A program made the position numbers and the translations under genes. A stretch of DNA of 64,000 bases. Origin: Comamonadaceae bacterium. GTDB taxonomy: Bacteria > Pseudomonadota > Gammaproteobacteria > Burkholderiales > Rhodocyclaceae. Every line of letters starts with the position of its first letter. Positions within the stretch are counted from its first letter, which is position 1. Below are positions 51,041-62,062 of the stretch, in pieces. The notes under the pieces were generated by a model that saw only the letters and a list, made by a program, of their open reading frames with translations, searched no databases and was not told the origin of the DNA. Location: positions 45,963-109,962 of the forward strand of contig JANLJE010000003.1 of NCBI GenBank assembly GCA_029255645.1. The letters run 5' to 3'.

Positions 51041-54000
51041 ATGCTCCATCTGTTTACCTCCAATCGCTACGAAACCCTCAAGGCCCGCCTGCTGAGGCGG
51101 CTGGCGGATGCGCCTCTGGATCCGTTCCAGTTTCAGGAAGTGATCGTCCCCAGCGCCGCCGTGAAGCGCGACCTGCAGCTCGCCATGGCCCGTGTCTACG
51201 GTGTGGCGGCGGGGGTGGAGTTTCCCTTTCTGGCCCAGTGGCTGTGGGAGCGGATCGCCCAGCTGGTGCCGGTGGAGGCGGTTTCCCCCTTTGCGCCCGA
51301 GCGGGCCTCCTGGCGCTTGTACCGGCTGTTTCAGGACGAGGCCCTGGTTCAGGCGCACCCGCGTCTGGCCGGTTATCTGCAGGAAGCCGATCCGGTGATG
51401 CGTCTGGACCTGGCCCGGCGGGTCGCCACCCTGTTTGAAAACTACATCACCTACCGGCCCGACTGGCTCGAAGCCTGGAGTGCCGGCAAAACCGCCCGCC
51501 TGCCCGGCGCCGGCCCCCGGGAGCGTCAGGATGAAGCCTGGCAGATGGCCCTCTGGCAGCGCTTCATCGCCGGCCTGGGCACGGCGCGCCGCCATCCCTC
51601 CGCCGCCTTCTTCGATGCCCTGGAACGACTGGGACCCGAGGGCGTGGCCAAGGCCGGGCTGCCCCGCGAGGCGCACATTTTCGGCCTCTCCACCCTGCCG
51701 CCCCTGTATTTGAAAGTCCTGACCCGGCTCTCGGCCTGGATCGACATTCACCTGTATCTGGTCAATCCCTGTCAGGACTACTGGTATGAGCTGGTGGCGC
51801 AAAAACGCCAGGCCCGGCTCGCCGCCTCGGGCCAGGGCGAGTATCTCGACGACCGCTATCCGCTCCTTGCCGACTGGGGCCGCCAGACCCAGGCCCTGTT
51901 TGGACTGATCCTTGAAACCGTGGCCGAAGCCAGCGCGGAGGACGAGAATTTCCAGCCTTCCGGCCAGGCCACCCTGCTCGGCCGCTTCCAGGACAGCATC
52001 CTCAAACTGGCGGCGCCGGCGGCGGGGGAATGGCCGCTGCAGCCGGAGGACCGCAGCGTCGAGATCCACGTGGCCCACTCCCTCACCCGGGAGCTGGAAA
52101 TCCTGCACGATCAGCTGCTCGACCGCTTCGAGGCCGACCCGGACCTGGGTCCCGGCGACGTGCTGGTGGCCCTGCCCGACCTGGATGCGGCCGCCCCCCT
52201 GATCGATGCCGTGTTCGGCACCGCCGGCAAACTGCCTTACACCATCACCGGCCAGAAGGCCGTGCAGAGCAATCCCGTGGCCCGCGTGCTGCTGCAACTC
52301 ATGGATCTTGCCGCGCCCCCGGCCCGCCTGCCCGCCAGCCAGGTGTTCGCCTTGCTGCAAGAGCCGCTGGTGGCCGAAGCCCTGGGCCTGGATGAAAGCG
52401 ATCTGGAGCAACTGCATCAGGGCCTGCTCGAAGCGGGCGTGCACTGGGGCCTGGACGGAGCCGGACGCCAGTCGGCCGGCCTGCCGCCGGACCCGCGCCA
52501 CACCTGGCGCGACGCCCTGGCCCGGCTGCTGCTGGGCTACGCCCTGCCCGAGGCGCAGGAGCGGCCCTTTGCCGGCATCGCCCCGGCCGGCGGCCTGAGC
52601 GGTTCCCGGGCCTGGGTGCTGGGCACCTTGTGGCGGGTGCTGGAAAATCTCGCAGCCCTGGGCGAGGTCCTGGCCCGGCCCCAGCCGGCCGCCCGGTGGC
52701 GTGAGCTGTGGCAGGCCCAGCTCGACCTCTGGCTGGGCGAACATCCGGCCGCGCCGGAAGACGCCGAAGCCCTGCGCGTCGTGCTCGCCACCCTGGGGCC
52801 CCTGGCCCAGGCCATGGCCGAAGGGGAGGCAAAGACCCCGATTCCCTGCGCCGCCGCCCGTGCCGCCCTGGAAGATGCGCTCGAAGCCCAGGCCCGGGGC
52901 GGCATGCCGTCCGGCAGCATCACTTTCACCGCCTTGCCCAGCCTGCGCCAGTTGCCCTACCCGCTCATCTGCCTGCTGGGCCTCGACGATGGGGTCTTTC
53001 CCCGTCCCGAGCGGCCTCTGGAATTCGACCTGACGCCCCTGGAAACCCGGCCCGGAGACCGGCAGCGCCGTCAGGACGAACGCAATCTGTTCCTCGACCT
53101 GATCCTTGCCGCCCGGAAGAGCCTCTACCTGAGCTACACCGGCCGCAGCCAGCGGGACGACTCGCCGTTGCCGCCGTCGATCCTGGTGGCGGAACTGCTC
53201 GAATGCCTCTGCCGCGCCACGGGGGCGCCCCCCGAACGCCTGCGCCTCGGCCATCCGCTCCAGGCCTTCTCGCCCCGGTATTTTTCCGGGTCGGAGGATA
53301 AAGATGAACGACGGGTGAGCTATCACGGCCGCTACGCCGCCGCCCTGAACCAGCAGCGCCAGGTGCCGCCGGAAATCCCCGCCTGGAAGGCGGCGGACGA
53401 GGATGAGGATGACGCGGGCGCCCGCCCCGCCCGCCAGCCCCGTTTTTTCAGCGCCCCCCTGGCGGCGGTTCCCCTCGCCAGCATCCGTCTGGCCCAGCTC
53501 CAGGCCTTCTTCCACCACCCGGCCAAGGCCCTGCTGCGCGAACGCCTGGGCCTGAGCCTGCCGGGCACAAAAGCGGAACTGGAAGACGAAGAACCCTTGC
53601 TGCTGGACGGCCTGGAGCGCTACCGGCTCGCCGACCGGCTGTTGCCCGTCGCCCTTGCCGGGGCGGGGCGCGAAGCCCTGCTGGCACTGGCCCGCTCCGG
53701 CCCCGAACTGCCCAGTGGCGCCATCGGCGAGGCCCTGCTCCTGGGCGAAGTGGAAGCCTTGCTGGCCTATGTCCGGGAACTCCAGCCCCGCCTGGCCGGG
53801 CTGGCCGATTCGCCGCTGTCCTGCGACCTGCAGGTGGCCGGCCTCCGGCTGTCCGGCGTCCTGACCCACTGGGGCCCCGCCGGCCTGCTGCGCTACCGCT
53901 GCGCCCGGGCCGGCGTGGCCGATTACCTCGGGGCCTGGCTCGACCATCTGTGTCTGAACGCCCTGGCTCCGACGGGTGTGACGCTGGAGAGCACCCATGT

Positions 54001-54343
54001 GGCGCGCGACAAGGTGTTCCGCTTTTGCCCCGTGGCCGAGCCGCTGCCGCTGCTGGCCGAACTGCTGCAAAGTTACAGGAGCGGCCTGAGCGCGCCCCTG
54101 CCCTTTTATCCCAAAACCGCCTGGGCTTTGCAGACCGGCGGTGCGGGCAAGGCCATGCAGCAATGGCAGGGCGTCCAGCAATGGGCGGGCGAGGGCGATG
54201 ACCCCTGGTGGTCCCTGGCCTTGCGCGGCGAGGCGGAACCCCTGGGCGAGGCGTTTGCTGAACTGGCGCGCCGGCTGCTGCTGCCCTTGCTCACGCATCT
54301 GGACGATCCAGAAATCTCCCGGCCTGAAGAGGCGCATCCATGA
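51041..54343 (+). CDS. recC: Exodeoxyribonuclease V gamma subunit
   Basis: 1100 aa; [18 protein letters not shown], RecC-type architecture. Confidence 0.95.
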   Translation: MLHLFTSNRYETLKARLLRRLADAPLDPFQFQEVIVPSAAVKRDLQLAMARVYGVAAGVEFPFLAQWLWERIAQLVPVEAVSPFAPERASWRLYRLFQDEALVQAHPRLAGYLQEADPVMRLDLARRVATLFENYITYRPDWLEAWSAGKTARLPGAGPRERQDEAWQMALWQRFIAGLGTARRHPSAAFFDALERLGPEGVAKAGLPREAHIFGLSTLPPLYLKVLTRLSAWIDIHLYLVNPCQDYWYELVAQKRQARLAASGQGEYLDDRYPLLADWGRQTQALFGLILETVAEASAEDENFQPSGQATLLGRFQDSILKLAAPAAGEWPLQPEDRSVEIHVAHSLTRELEILHDQLLDRFEADPDLGPGDVLVALPDLDAAAPLIDAVFGTAGKLPYTITGQKAVQSNPVARVLLQLMDLAAPPARLPASQVFALLQEPLVAEALGLDESDLEQLHQGLLEAGVHWGLDGAGRQSAGLPPDPRHTWRDALARLLLGYALPEAQERPFAGIAPAGGLSGSRAWVLGTLWRVLENLAALGEVLARPQPAARWRELWQAQLDLWLGEHPAAPEDAEALRVVLATLGPLAQAMAEGEAKTPIPCAAARAALEDALEAQARGGMPSGSITFTALPSLRQLPYPLICLLGLDDGVFPRPERPLEFDLTPLETRPGDRQRRQDERNLFLDLILAARKSLYLSYTGRSQRDDSPLPPSILVAELLECLCRATGAPPERLRLGHPLQAFSPRYFSGSEDKDERRVSYHGRYAAALNQQRQVPPEIPAWKAADEDEDDAGARPARQPRFFSAPLAAVPLASIRLAQLQAFFHHPAKALLRERLGLSLPGTKAELEDEEPLLLDGLERYRLADRLLPVALAGAGREALLALARSGPELPSGAIGEALLLGEVEALLAYVRELQPRLAGLADSPLSCDLQVAGLRLSGVLTHWGPAGLLRYRCARAGVADYLGAWLDHLCLNALAPTGVTLESTHVARDKVFRFCPVAEPLPLLAELLQSYRSGLSAPLPFYPKTAWALQTGGAGKAMQQWQGVQQWAGEGDDPWWSLALRGEAEPLGEAFAELARRLLLPLLTHLDDPEISRPEEAHP

Positions 54344-55242
54344 CGACGCAAACCAACCTCAAACCCTACGCCTGGCTTTCCATTGCCGCCGCCCTGGCCA
54401 CCATCGGCCTGAAAACCTGGGCCTGGTGGCTGACGGCTTCCGTGGGCCTGCTGTCTGACGCCATGGAATCCCTGGTCAATCTGGCCGGGGCCGTGATGGC
54501 CCTGTCGATGCTGCATCTGGCCGCCCAGCCGGCCGATGCAAAACATGCCTACGGGCACAGCAAGGCCGAGTATTTTTCCAGTGCGTTCGAGGGCTTCCTG
54601 ATTCTGGTGGCGGCGCTCAGCATCGCCTGGGCCGGCATCGACCGGCTGCTGCATCCCCGGCCGCTGGAGGCTCTGGGGATCGGTCTGCTGGTGTCGGTCG
54701 TGGCCTCCATCATCAATCTGGTCACGGCGCGCATCCTGCTGAAGGCGGGGCGGCAGCATCATTCCATCACCCTGGAGGCCGATGCCCATCACCTGCTCAC
54801 CGATGTATGGACTTCGGGCGGCGTGATCCTGGGGGTCGGGGCCGTGGCGCTGACCGGCTGGCTCTGGCTGGACCCGGCGCTGGCCCTGCTGGTGGCCGCC
54901 AACATCGTCTGGACCGGGGTGCAACTGCTGCGCCGCTCCGCCGCCGGCCTGATGGATGCGGCCCTGCCGCCGGAGCAGCAGCAGGCCATCGAAGCGGTGC
55001 TGGCCGCCTATCAGCAGCAGGGCATCGGCTTTCATGCCCTGCTGACCCGCCAGGCGGGGTCACGGGTCTTCATCTCGGTGCATGTGCTGGTGCCGGGGCA
55101 CTGGAAGGTGCAGCAAGGCCATGATCAGGTGGAACGGATCGAGGCCGACATCCGCCGGATCATGCCCCGCGCCCATGTGCTGACCCACCTGGAACCCATT
55201 GAAGACCCGCTCTCCCAGGAAGATCTGACGCTGGACCGCTAG
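54340..55242 (+). CDS. Cation diffusion facilitator (FieF-like) transporter
   Basis: [36 protein letters not shown]. Confidence 0.94.
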   Translation: MTTQTNLKPYAWLSIAAALATIGLKTWAWWLTASVGLLSDAMESLVNLAGAVMALSMLHLAAQPADAKHAYGHSKAEYFSSAFEGFLILVAALSIAWAGIDRLLHPRPLEALGIGLLVSVVASIINLVTARILLKAGRQHHSITLEADAHHLLTDVWTSGGVILGVGAVALTGWLWLDPALALLVAANIVWTGVQLLRRSAAGLMDAALPPEQQQAIEAVLAAYQQQGIGFHALLTRQAGSRVFISVHVLVPGHWKVQQGHDQVERIEADIRRIMPRAHVLTHLEPIEDPLSQEDLTLDR

Positions 55243-55398
55243 CACCGGCGCCCCGGTCCTGCCTGCCGGGCAAGGGCGGCAAGAGCGGGCCAAGGCCGGG
55301 CACGGCGATCAGGCCGGCAAGGGAGGGGTGACCCGGATGGTCGGATCCCCCTATACTGCTTTGCCGTTTTCCTTTCTGCCTTGCCCGAGTATGGATTC

Positions 55399-58300
55399 AT
55401 GACAGTCAGCCAGCCCCTGGATGTTGACCGCTGCCCCCTGGAGGGCATTGCCCTGATCGAGGCTTCGGCCGGCACGGGCAAGACCTGGGCCATTTGCGGC
55501 CTGGTGCTGCGGTTCCTGGTGGAGCAGGAACGGTCCATCGACCAGGTGCTGGTGGTGACCTTCACCAATGCCGCCACCGCCGAGTTGCGCGAGCGGGTGC
55601 GGGACCGGCTGGTGGAGGTGCTGGCCTGGCTCGAAGATGAAAGTGCAGCACAAGACCCGTTCATTCCCCATTTCGTCGCCAGCCTGGAACACGACAAGGG
55701 CCTGGCGCGGCCCCTGATTCAAGCCCGGCTCAAGGCGGCCCTGACCGCTTTTGACGAAGCCTCGATTTTCACCATCCACGGCTTCTGCCAGCGGGCCCTG
55801 GGGGACAGCCCCTTTGCCGCCGGCCAGCCGTTCGCCCTGGAACTAGGGGATGGCAGCGACCTGATCCGGGAAGTGGTGGCCGACTTCTGGCGCCTCAATA
55901 TCGCCCACGGCGAGCTGCCGCCCGCCTTCATCGCCTGGCTGACTGGCCGGGGTTTCAATCCCGGCCAACTGGAAAGCCTGCTGCACCGCGCCCTGAAAAA
56001 GCCCCTGGCGACGGCCCTCTGGCCGGACGGCCTGGAGGGCCTGCCTCCCCCCGCTACTGCGGATCTGGAACAGGCCTACCAGGAAGCCGCCCATTGCTGG
56101 CAGGCTCAGCACGCAGAAGTGATCGCTCTGCTGCAAAGCCGGCTGGCCGATCTCAAGTATTTCACGGCCGCCGATCTGGACTGCGGCGCCCGGGAATGGG
56201 AGGCCTGCTTTGCCGCCGCCCAGCCCCTCGCCCCCCTGGGAGAACAGGCCGCCTGTTTCCGCCAGTCCGTGCTCACGGGCAAGAAGACCCGGGCCGGCAA
56301 GGCGCCCCCCAGCCATCGGTTCTTCGAACTGGCCGAGCGTTACTGCGCTGCCCGGGACGATCTGGATGCCTTGCTGGAAAACCATAGGCTGGCCCTCTAC
56401 CAGCGCTTCCTGGCCTGGGCCCCGGCCGCCGTGGCCGAGCGCAAGCGGGCCCGGCACCGGGTCGATTTCGACGACCTGCTGCTGAACCTGTACCGGAGCT
56501 TGAGCGGCCCGCGCGGCGAGACCCTGGCCGCCAGCTTGCGGCAGCGCTTCCCGGTGGCCTTGATCGACGAATTCCAGGACACGGACCCCCTGCAGTTTGC
56601 CATTTTCGAGGCCATCTACGGCAGCGGCGCACAGCCGTTATTCATGGTGGGCGACCCGAAGCAGGCCATCTACAGCTTTCGCCAGGCCGACCTGCACACC
56701 TATCTGGCGGCCCGGAAAAAAGCGGCTGCCCACTATCATCTGGACGCCAATCAGCGCTCCACGGCAGGCGTGATCGCCGGCATCAACGGGCTGTTCGGGG
56801 CCAATCCCCGCGCCTTCATGCTGGACGAGCTGGATTTTCTTCCCGCCCGGCGCGGCGAAAAGCCCCTCAAACCCTTCACCGACGCCAGCGGCCTGGCGCG
56901 CAGCCCCTTCCATTTCTGGCAACTGCCCGGCGACGATGAAACCCTGCTGAGCAAGGCCGAAGCCCTGCATAAGGCCGCCGCCGCCAGCGCCGAGGAAATC
57001 GCCCGGCTGCTGGGCGCCGCCCGTCAGGGCCTGGTGAGCCTGGGAGGCCAGCCCCTGAGTCCGGGCCGGGTGGCGGTGCTGGTGCGCACCCACAAGCAGG
57101 GCCGGCTGATGCAGGAGGCCCTGGCCCGGGTCGGGCTGCGCGCCGCCGAAATGGCCCAGGACAGTGTCTTTTCCAGCAATGAAGCCGAGGATCTGGAACG
57201 GCTGCTGCGGGCCCTCCTGGAACCGGCCCGTACCGGCCTGCTCAAGGCCGCTCTGGCGACGCCCCTGGTGGGGCTCGACGCCGCCGCCATCGCCGTGCTG
57301 GGCGAGGACGATGCCGCCCTGGGGGAATGGATCGCCCGTTTCAGCCGCTGGCAGCAGTGCTGGCAGGCCCGGGGCATCGCCGTGGCCCTGGGCGAACTGG
57401 GCGAAGGCCTGAATGTTGCGGCCCGGCTGCTGGGCATGGCCGACGGGGAGCGGCGCCTCACCAATCACTTGCACCTGACCGAACTGCTGCACCAGGCCGA
57501 AGCGGAGCTGGCTCAGCCCGGCCGGCTGCTGCACTGGTTTGCGGCCCAACGGCGCGAGCCGGGAGCGGACGAGGCGGCCCAGCTGCGTCTGGAATCGGAC
57601 CAGGATCTGGTCAACATCGTCACCATCCACAGGGCCAAGGGCCTGGAATACGATCTGGTGTTCTGCCCCTTCCTCTGGGAGGGCGGCATCAACCCCAAGG
57701 GCGACGGCCTGCCCGGCCAGGCTTACCACGATCAGGATCAGCGCCTGGTGCTCGATTACCGGGCCGAAGGCGAGGCCCTGGGCAAGGCCGCGGCCAAGCT
57801 GGAACAGGCGGCGGAACTGCTGCGCCTGTACTACGTGGCCCTGACCCGGCCCGTGCAGCGCTGCTATCTGGTCTGGGGCCCCTACGGCAAAGCCGGCAAA
57901 AATGGCATGAGCCGCACCGAAAGCAGCCGCAGCCTGCTCAACTGGCTGGTGGCGGGGCAGGATATGAGCCCCGAGGCATGGCTGACGGTGGAGGGCCGCA
58001 AACTTCCCGATGCGCTTGCCCTGAACGAGGCCTGGCAGGGCCTGATCCGCAGCCTCGAAGCGTGCTCCGAAGCCCTGCCCGAGCCGGGCCGGCATGTCCT
58101 GGCCGCAACCACCGCCAGCGGCCGTTACCAGGCCCGGGAAGCCCGGCGCCACCTGCGCCCCAACTGGCGCATCGACAGTTTCTCGAGCCTGCTGCGGGGC
58201 ACCCGCCTGCCCGATCATGACGGCAGCGACCACGATGCCCTGGTGCCTTGGGTGCCGCCTGGGGCCGACGGCGAACCGCCCGCCGGCGCGGCGAGCGTGG

Positions 58301-59052
58301 CGCCCACGGATTGCCTGCATTTTCCCCGTGGCGCCCGGGCCGGCGATTGCGTTCATCATCTGTTCGAGCATGTGGATTTCAGCCAGCCCGACACCTGGGC
58401 CCCCGCCATTGCCGCCGCCCTGGACCACCACCCCCCAGGCGATCCGGCCCTGCGGCCCGAACATCAGGCCATGCTCGGGCAACTGCTCAGCGCTGTGCTG
58501 CACACCCCCCTGGCTCTGCCGGGCAGCCGCACGCCCCTGCAACTGGCCAGCCTGGACTGGTCCCGGCGCAAGGTGGAAATGGAATTCCACCTGCCCATGG
58601 GCCGCCTCGACCCCCAGGGGCTGCAGACTTTGCTCGCAGCCCACGGGGAGGCGGTGCCGCGCCTGGGCTTCCCGGCCCTGCAAGGCTTTCTCAAGGGCTA
58701 CATCGACCTGGTGTTCGCCCACGAGGGGCGCTATTACGTGCTCGACTGGAAGAGCAATCACCTGGGCTGGAGCCCCGGCGATTACGGGCCTGCCGCCATG
58801 GACTCGGCCATGCTCGAACACGGCTACCGGCTCCAGGCCCGCCTGTACCTGCTGGCCCTGCACCGCTTCCTGGCCTTCCGCCTGCCCGGCTACGACCCGG
58901 CCCGGCACCTGGGTGGCGCCTGCTACCTGTTCGTGCGGGGGGTCCGCCCCGGCTGGCAAGTGGATGAGGCGCAGGGCAGGCAACAAGCCGGCGTCTGCCT
59001 GCTGCCCCCCCGACCGGAACTGATGCTGGCCCTGGAAGGCCTGCTGGGGTAA
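55399..59052 (+). CDS. recB: Exodeoxyribonuclease V beta subunit
   Basis: EASAGTGKTWAI Walker A; LIDEFQDTDPLQF; YYVLDWKSNHLG nuclease motif. Confidence 0.96.
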   Translation: MTVSQPLDVDRCPLEGIALIEASAGTGKTWAICGLVLRFLVEQERSIDQVLVVTFTNAATAELRERVRDRLVEVLAWLEDESAAQDPFIPHFVASLEHDKGLARPLIQARLKAALTAFDEASIFTIHGFCQRALGDSPFAAGQPFALELGDGSDLIREVVADFWRLNIAHGELPPAFIAWLTGRGFNPGQLESLLHRALKKPLATALWPDGLEGLPPPATADLEQAYQEAAHCWQAQHAEVIALLQSRLADLKYFTAADLDCGAREWEACFAAAQPLAPLGEQAACFRQSVLTGKKTRAGKAPPSHRFFELAERYCAARDDLDALLENHRLALYQRFLAWAPAAVAERKRARHRVDFDDLLLNLYRSLSGPRGETLAASLRQRFPVALIDEFQDTDPLQFAIFEAIYGSGAQPLFMVGDPKQAIYSFRQADLHTYLAARKKAAAHYHLDANQRSTAGVIAGINGLFGANPRAFMLDELDFLPARRGEKPLKPFTDASGLARSPFHFWQLPGDDETLLSKAEALHKAAAASAEEIARLLGAARQGLVSLGGQPLSPGRVAVLVRTHKQGRLMQEALARVGLRAAEMAQDSVFSSNEAEDLERLLRALLEPARTGLLKAALATPLVGLDAAAIAVLGEDDAALGEWIARFSRWQQCWQARGIAVALGELGEGLNVAARLLGMADGERRLTNHLHLTELLHQAEAELAQPGRLLHWFAAQRREPGADEAAQLRLESDQDLVNIVTIHRAKGLEYDLVFCPFLWEGGINPKGDGLPGQAYHDQDQRLVLDYRAEGEALGKAAAKLEQAAELLRLYYVALTRPVQRCYLVWGPYGKAGKNGMSRTESSRSLLNWLVAGQDMSPEAWLTVEGRKLPDALALNEAWQGLIRSLEACSEALPEPGRHVLAATTASGRYQAREARRHLRPNWRIDSFSSLLRGTRLPDHDGSDHDALVPWVPPGADGEPPAGAASVAPTDCLHFPRGARAGDCVHHLFEHVDFSQPDTWAPAIAAALDHHPPGDPALRPEHQAMLGQLLSAVLHTPLALPGSRTPLQLASLDWSRRKVEMEFHLPMGRLDPQGLQTLLAAHGEAVPRLGFPALQGFLKGYIDLVFAHEGRYYVLDWKSNHLGWSPGDYGPAAMDSAMLEHGYRLQARLYLLALHRFLAFRLPGYDPARHLGGACYLFVRGVRPGWQVDEAQGRQQAGVCLLPPRPELMLALEGLLG

Positions 59053-59203
59053 GGCGGCAAGGCCAGGCCCCCGGGGCCGGGGACGGGTTGCGGGAAGAGG
59101 CGCAGAAGCAATCAGCAGGGCCGGGTTTGGGCAAGGCCGTGCCAGACCTCGAAGTGACCGGCAAGGTTGCAGGGGCTTGAACGGAAGCCGGGGCCGGCCT
59201 GGG

Positions 59204-59923
59204 CTAGCTGCTGGCGCCGGATTCAGCGGAGGCCAGCGCCGCCGCAGGGAGTTGGCGGATGGACTGGAGGGTGAGCAGGATATGTTCGTTCAGGAGTCTG
59301 CACGCCCGTTCTTGATCCCGGGCCAGGGCGGCCTTGACGATGGCCGTGTGCTCGGAATGCAGGTCCCGGGGAATCGCACGGGTCGTGATGGAGAGGTGCC
59401 GGTAGCGCTCCGACTGCCGGTACAGCACGGCCAGGAAGTGCTTGACCCAGCGGGAGCCGCTGGCATCGATCAGGGCTTCGTGGAATTCCCGGTTGCGTTC
59501 ATCCCATTCCTCCACCTCTGCCGTTGCCTGGCCACCCAGCCGTTCTTCAGCTTTCGAGAGCCGATGAAAGGCGGCCACCAGCCGGCCTTCCCAGGCGTCG
59601 TCACCCCTGGCAATGGACTGAAGCAGCGCTTCGGTTTCCAGCAGGGCCCGGGTGCGGGTGATGTCTTCCATGTCGGCCAGGGAAATCGGTGCGACCCGGA
59701 AACCGCGCTGCCCCTGGGCCACCACCAGGGCATCCGCCACCAGCAGGGCCAGCGCTTCGCGCAGGGTGCCGGCGCCCACCTTGTATTCGTCCTTCAGGTG
59801 CTCGACCCGCAGCTTTTCCCCGGGGGCGCGCTTGCCGGAAATGATGTCCCGGCGCAGTTGCAGATAGGCCGCTTCAGCCAGGGTCTTGGGCTCGGGATGG
59901 AGGCTGTCGCTCTGTGTGTTCAT
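59204..59923 (-). CDS. GntR family (FCD-type) transcriptional regulator
   Basis: LRRDIISGKRAPGEKLRVEHLKDEYKVGAGTLREAL HTH; FCD effector domain. Confidence 0.92.
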   Translation of the reverse strand: MNTQSDSLHPEPKTLAEAAYLQLRRDIISGKRAPGEKLRVEHLKDEYKVGAGTLREALALLVADALVVAQGQRGFRVAPISLADMEDITRTRALLETEALLQSIARGDDAWEGRLVAAFHRLSKAEERLGGQATAEVEEWDERNREFHEALIDASGSRWVKHFLAVLYRQSERYRHLSITTRAIPRDLHSEHTAIVKAALARDQERACRLLNEHILLTLQSIRQLPAAALASAESGASS

Positions 59924-60002
59924 GGGGGGGTGGATTGAATTTCTGGCGGCCATTCTACGGCAAGGTTTTTTTCGCGCCAGGCAAAAAATCCCGAGAAAAT
60001 GT

Positions 60003-60031
60003 TTGACTCGATGCGAGACTGGTTTTACAGT
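60003..60031 (+). promoter_or_regulatory. Candidate sigma-70 promoter TTGACT-N17-TACAGT for the meta-cleavage operon
   Basis: Read directly in the GntR/ferredoxin divergent gap. Confidence 0.5.
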
Positions 60032-60034
60032 CAT

Positions 60035-60081
60035 AATATCGGTAAAACAAGAAAATCTCGATATTCGCTATCGCCGATATT
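60035..60081. promoter_or_regulatory. Candidate GntR operator: inverted AATATCG...CGATATT plus a third CGATATT
   Basis: 60035-60041, 60059-60065, 60075-60081. Confidence 0.4.
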
Positions 60082-60082
60082 C

Positions 60083-60152
60083 GCTGTCACCACAGGCCGC
60101 TGTCACCACAGGCCGCTATCACCACAGGCCGCTATCACCACAGGCCGCTATC
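60083..60152. repeat. 16-bp tandem repeat (GCTRTCACCACAGGCC), 4 copies plus partial
   Basis: Read directly in 5' leader of the ferredoxin gene. Confidence 0.95.
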
Positions 60153-60178
60153 GCGGTGAGCGGAAGGGAGGAGGAGAG

Positions 60179-60514
60179 ATGGAACAGAGGAAACATTACA
60201 CGGTCGTGATCCGGGAAACCGGCGAAAGCTACCGCTGTCAGGATCAGGAAAGCCTGCTCTCCGGCATGGCCAGGCTGGGCCGCAAAGGCATCCCGGTCGG
60301 CTGCTGCGGCGGTGGCTGCGGTATCTGCAAGGTGGAGATGCTGTCCGGGGATTACGCCAGTCGGCCCATGAGCCGTGAGCACATCAGTGCCGGGGAAGAA
60401 GCAGCAGGCGTGGTGCTGGCCTGCCGGGTGTATCCCCGCAGCGACGTGACCCTCCGGGTAGTGGGCAAGATGGAAAAAAGCGTGTTCCGGCCCCGCGTGC
60501 CGGACGCAGCTTGA
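60179..60514 (+). CDS. 2Fe-2S ferredoxin of XylT/DmpQ type
   Basis: GCCGGGCGICKVEMLSGDY; precedes catechol 2,3-dioxygenase. Confidence 0.9.
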   Translation: MEQRKHYTVVIRETGESYRCQDQESLLSGMARLGRKGIPVGCCGGGCGICKVEMLSGDYASRPMSREHISAGEEAAGVVLACRVYPRSDVTLRVVGKMEKSVFRPRVPDAA

Positions 60515-60645
60515 TGCCGTGCAGTCTGGGGCCGTGTTTTACTGCCTTGCCCGAAAGTAGTCCAAAGGCAAGGCAGAAGGCAGCAACCGTAACTGGCAAC
60601 TTCGAGTGGCAACTTCGTGCAACTACAAAAGAGGAGACATGAATC

Positions 60646-61575
60646 ATGGCAATGACAGGTGTATTACGTCCGGGGCATGTGGTGTTGCGTGTGCTGGATC
60701 TGGAAGAAGGGATCAATTTTTATAAAAACGTCCTGGGTCTGGTCGAAACCGGACGGGATCAGCAGGGCCGGGTCTACTTCAAGGCCTGGGATGAGCGAGA
60801 CCACAATAGCGTGCTGATCCGCCAGGCGGATACGGCCGGCCTCGATTTTTTCGGCTTCAAGGTCGATAGCCCGGCTACGCTCGATAAACTCGAAGCCGAC
60901 CTCAATGCTTATGGCGTCAGCACCGAACGCATTCCGGCCGGGGAAATGCTGGAGACCGGCGAACGAGTCCGCTTCCTGCTGCCCACCGGCCATGTCTTCG
61001 AGCTCTACGCCGAAAAGACCGACGTCGGTAACGGCCAGCCCTATGTCAATCCGGAGGCCTGGATTCCAGCCGCGGAGCATGGCATCGCGCCCGTCCGTTT
61101 CGATCATCTGCTCTGCTACGGGCCCGATATCGAAAAGGCCCAGGCCATCTTGCAGGATGTGCTTGGCTTTTATCTGGTCGAGCACATCGAACTGGAGGAT
61201 GGATCGGGAGATCTGGGCATCTGGCTATCGACCTCGATCAAGGCGCACGACATTGCCTTCGTCCGCCATCCGGAACCGGGCAAGCTGCACCATGTTTCCT
61301 TCCTGCTCGAAAGTTGGGAGAAGGTGCTGCGTGCCGCCGACCTGATGTCGATGAACCGGGTTGCCATCGATATCGGCCCAACCCGCCACGGGGTTACCCG
61401 GGGCACGACCATCTACGCCTTTGATCCTTCCGGCAACCGTTTCGAGACCTTCAGCGGGGGCTACCAATGCTATCCGGACGGCAAGCCGATCAAATGGAGC
61501 CAGAATGAAGTCGGGCGCGGCATTTTTTATCACGACCGTGTCCTCAACGACACCTTCCTGACCGTGCTGACCTGA
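60646..61575 (+). CDS. Catechol 2,3-dioxygenase (extradiol, type I)
   Basis: LRPGHVVLRVLDLEEGINFYKNVLGLVETGRD; KLHHVSFLLESWE; GNRFETFSGGY. Confidence 0.97.
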   Translation: MAMTGVLRPGHVVLRVLDLEEGINFYKNVLGLVETGRDQQGRVYFKAWDERDHNSVLIRQADTAGLDFFGFKVDSPATLDKLEADLNAYGVSTERIPAGEMLETGERVRFLLPTGHVFELYAEKTDVGNGQPYVNPEAWIPAAEHGIAPVRFDHLLCYGPDIEKAQAILQDVLGFYLVEHIELEDGSGDLGIWLSTSIKAHDIAFVRHPEPGKLHHVSFLLESWEKVLRAADLMSMNRVAIDIGPTRHGVTRGTTIYAFDPSGNRFETFSGGYQCYPDGKPIKWSQNEVGRGIFYHDRVLNDTFLTVLT

Positions 61576-61578
61576 GCC

Positions 61579-62004
61579 ATGCAGGTTCTCTCTCCCGTTC
61601 CCGGCATCACCTGGGAGGCGGCGCATGCCGCGGTGCAAGCCGCGGTGCGCCATGCCGAAACCCAGGGCTGGAAGATCAATGTGGCCGTGGTCGATCGCGG
61701 CGGCAACCTGATGGCTTTCCTGCGCATGCCCGGCGCCTTCATCCACTCCATCGACCTGGCCATCGACAAGGCCTATACCTCGGCCAGTTTCGGCTTTCCC
61801 ACCAAGGACTGGATGGGAGCCATCGGCCACGACGAAGGCATGAAACTGGGTTTTACCAGCCAACCCCGCCTGATCGTGTTTGGCGGCGGGCTGCCGATCC
61901 GGATGGGGGACGACTGGATCGGCGGCATCGGGGTCTCCGGTGCTTCCGAAGCCGAAGATGTGGAATGTGCCCGGGCCGGACTGGCGGCCATCGGGATCGC
62001 CTGA
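61579..62004 (+). CDS. GlcG/HbpS (DUF336) family protein
   Basis: INVAVVDRGGNLMAFLRMPGAFIHSIDLAIDKAYTSASF. Confidence 0.92.
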   Translation: MQVLSPVPGITWEAAHAAVQAAVRHAETQGWKINVAVVDRGGNLMAFLRMPGAFIHSIDLAIDKAYTSASFGFPTKDWMGAIGHDEGMKLGFTSQPRLIVFGGGLPIRMGDDWIGGIGVSGASEAEDVECARAGLAAIGIA

Positions 62005-62062
62005 AGAAGACACAGCAACAGCAGCACAGATCAACACGGATGACATAGATAAGGATGGAAAG

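Noticed and set aside
50993-54337. 1114-aa minus-strand ORF opposite recC
   Set aside because: Antisense shadow; composition dominated by Gln/Gly/Ala.
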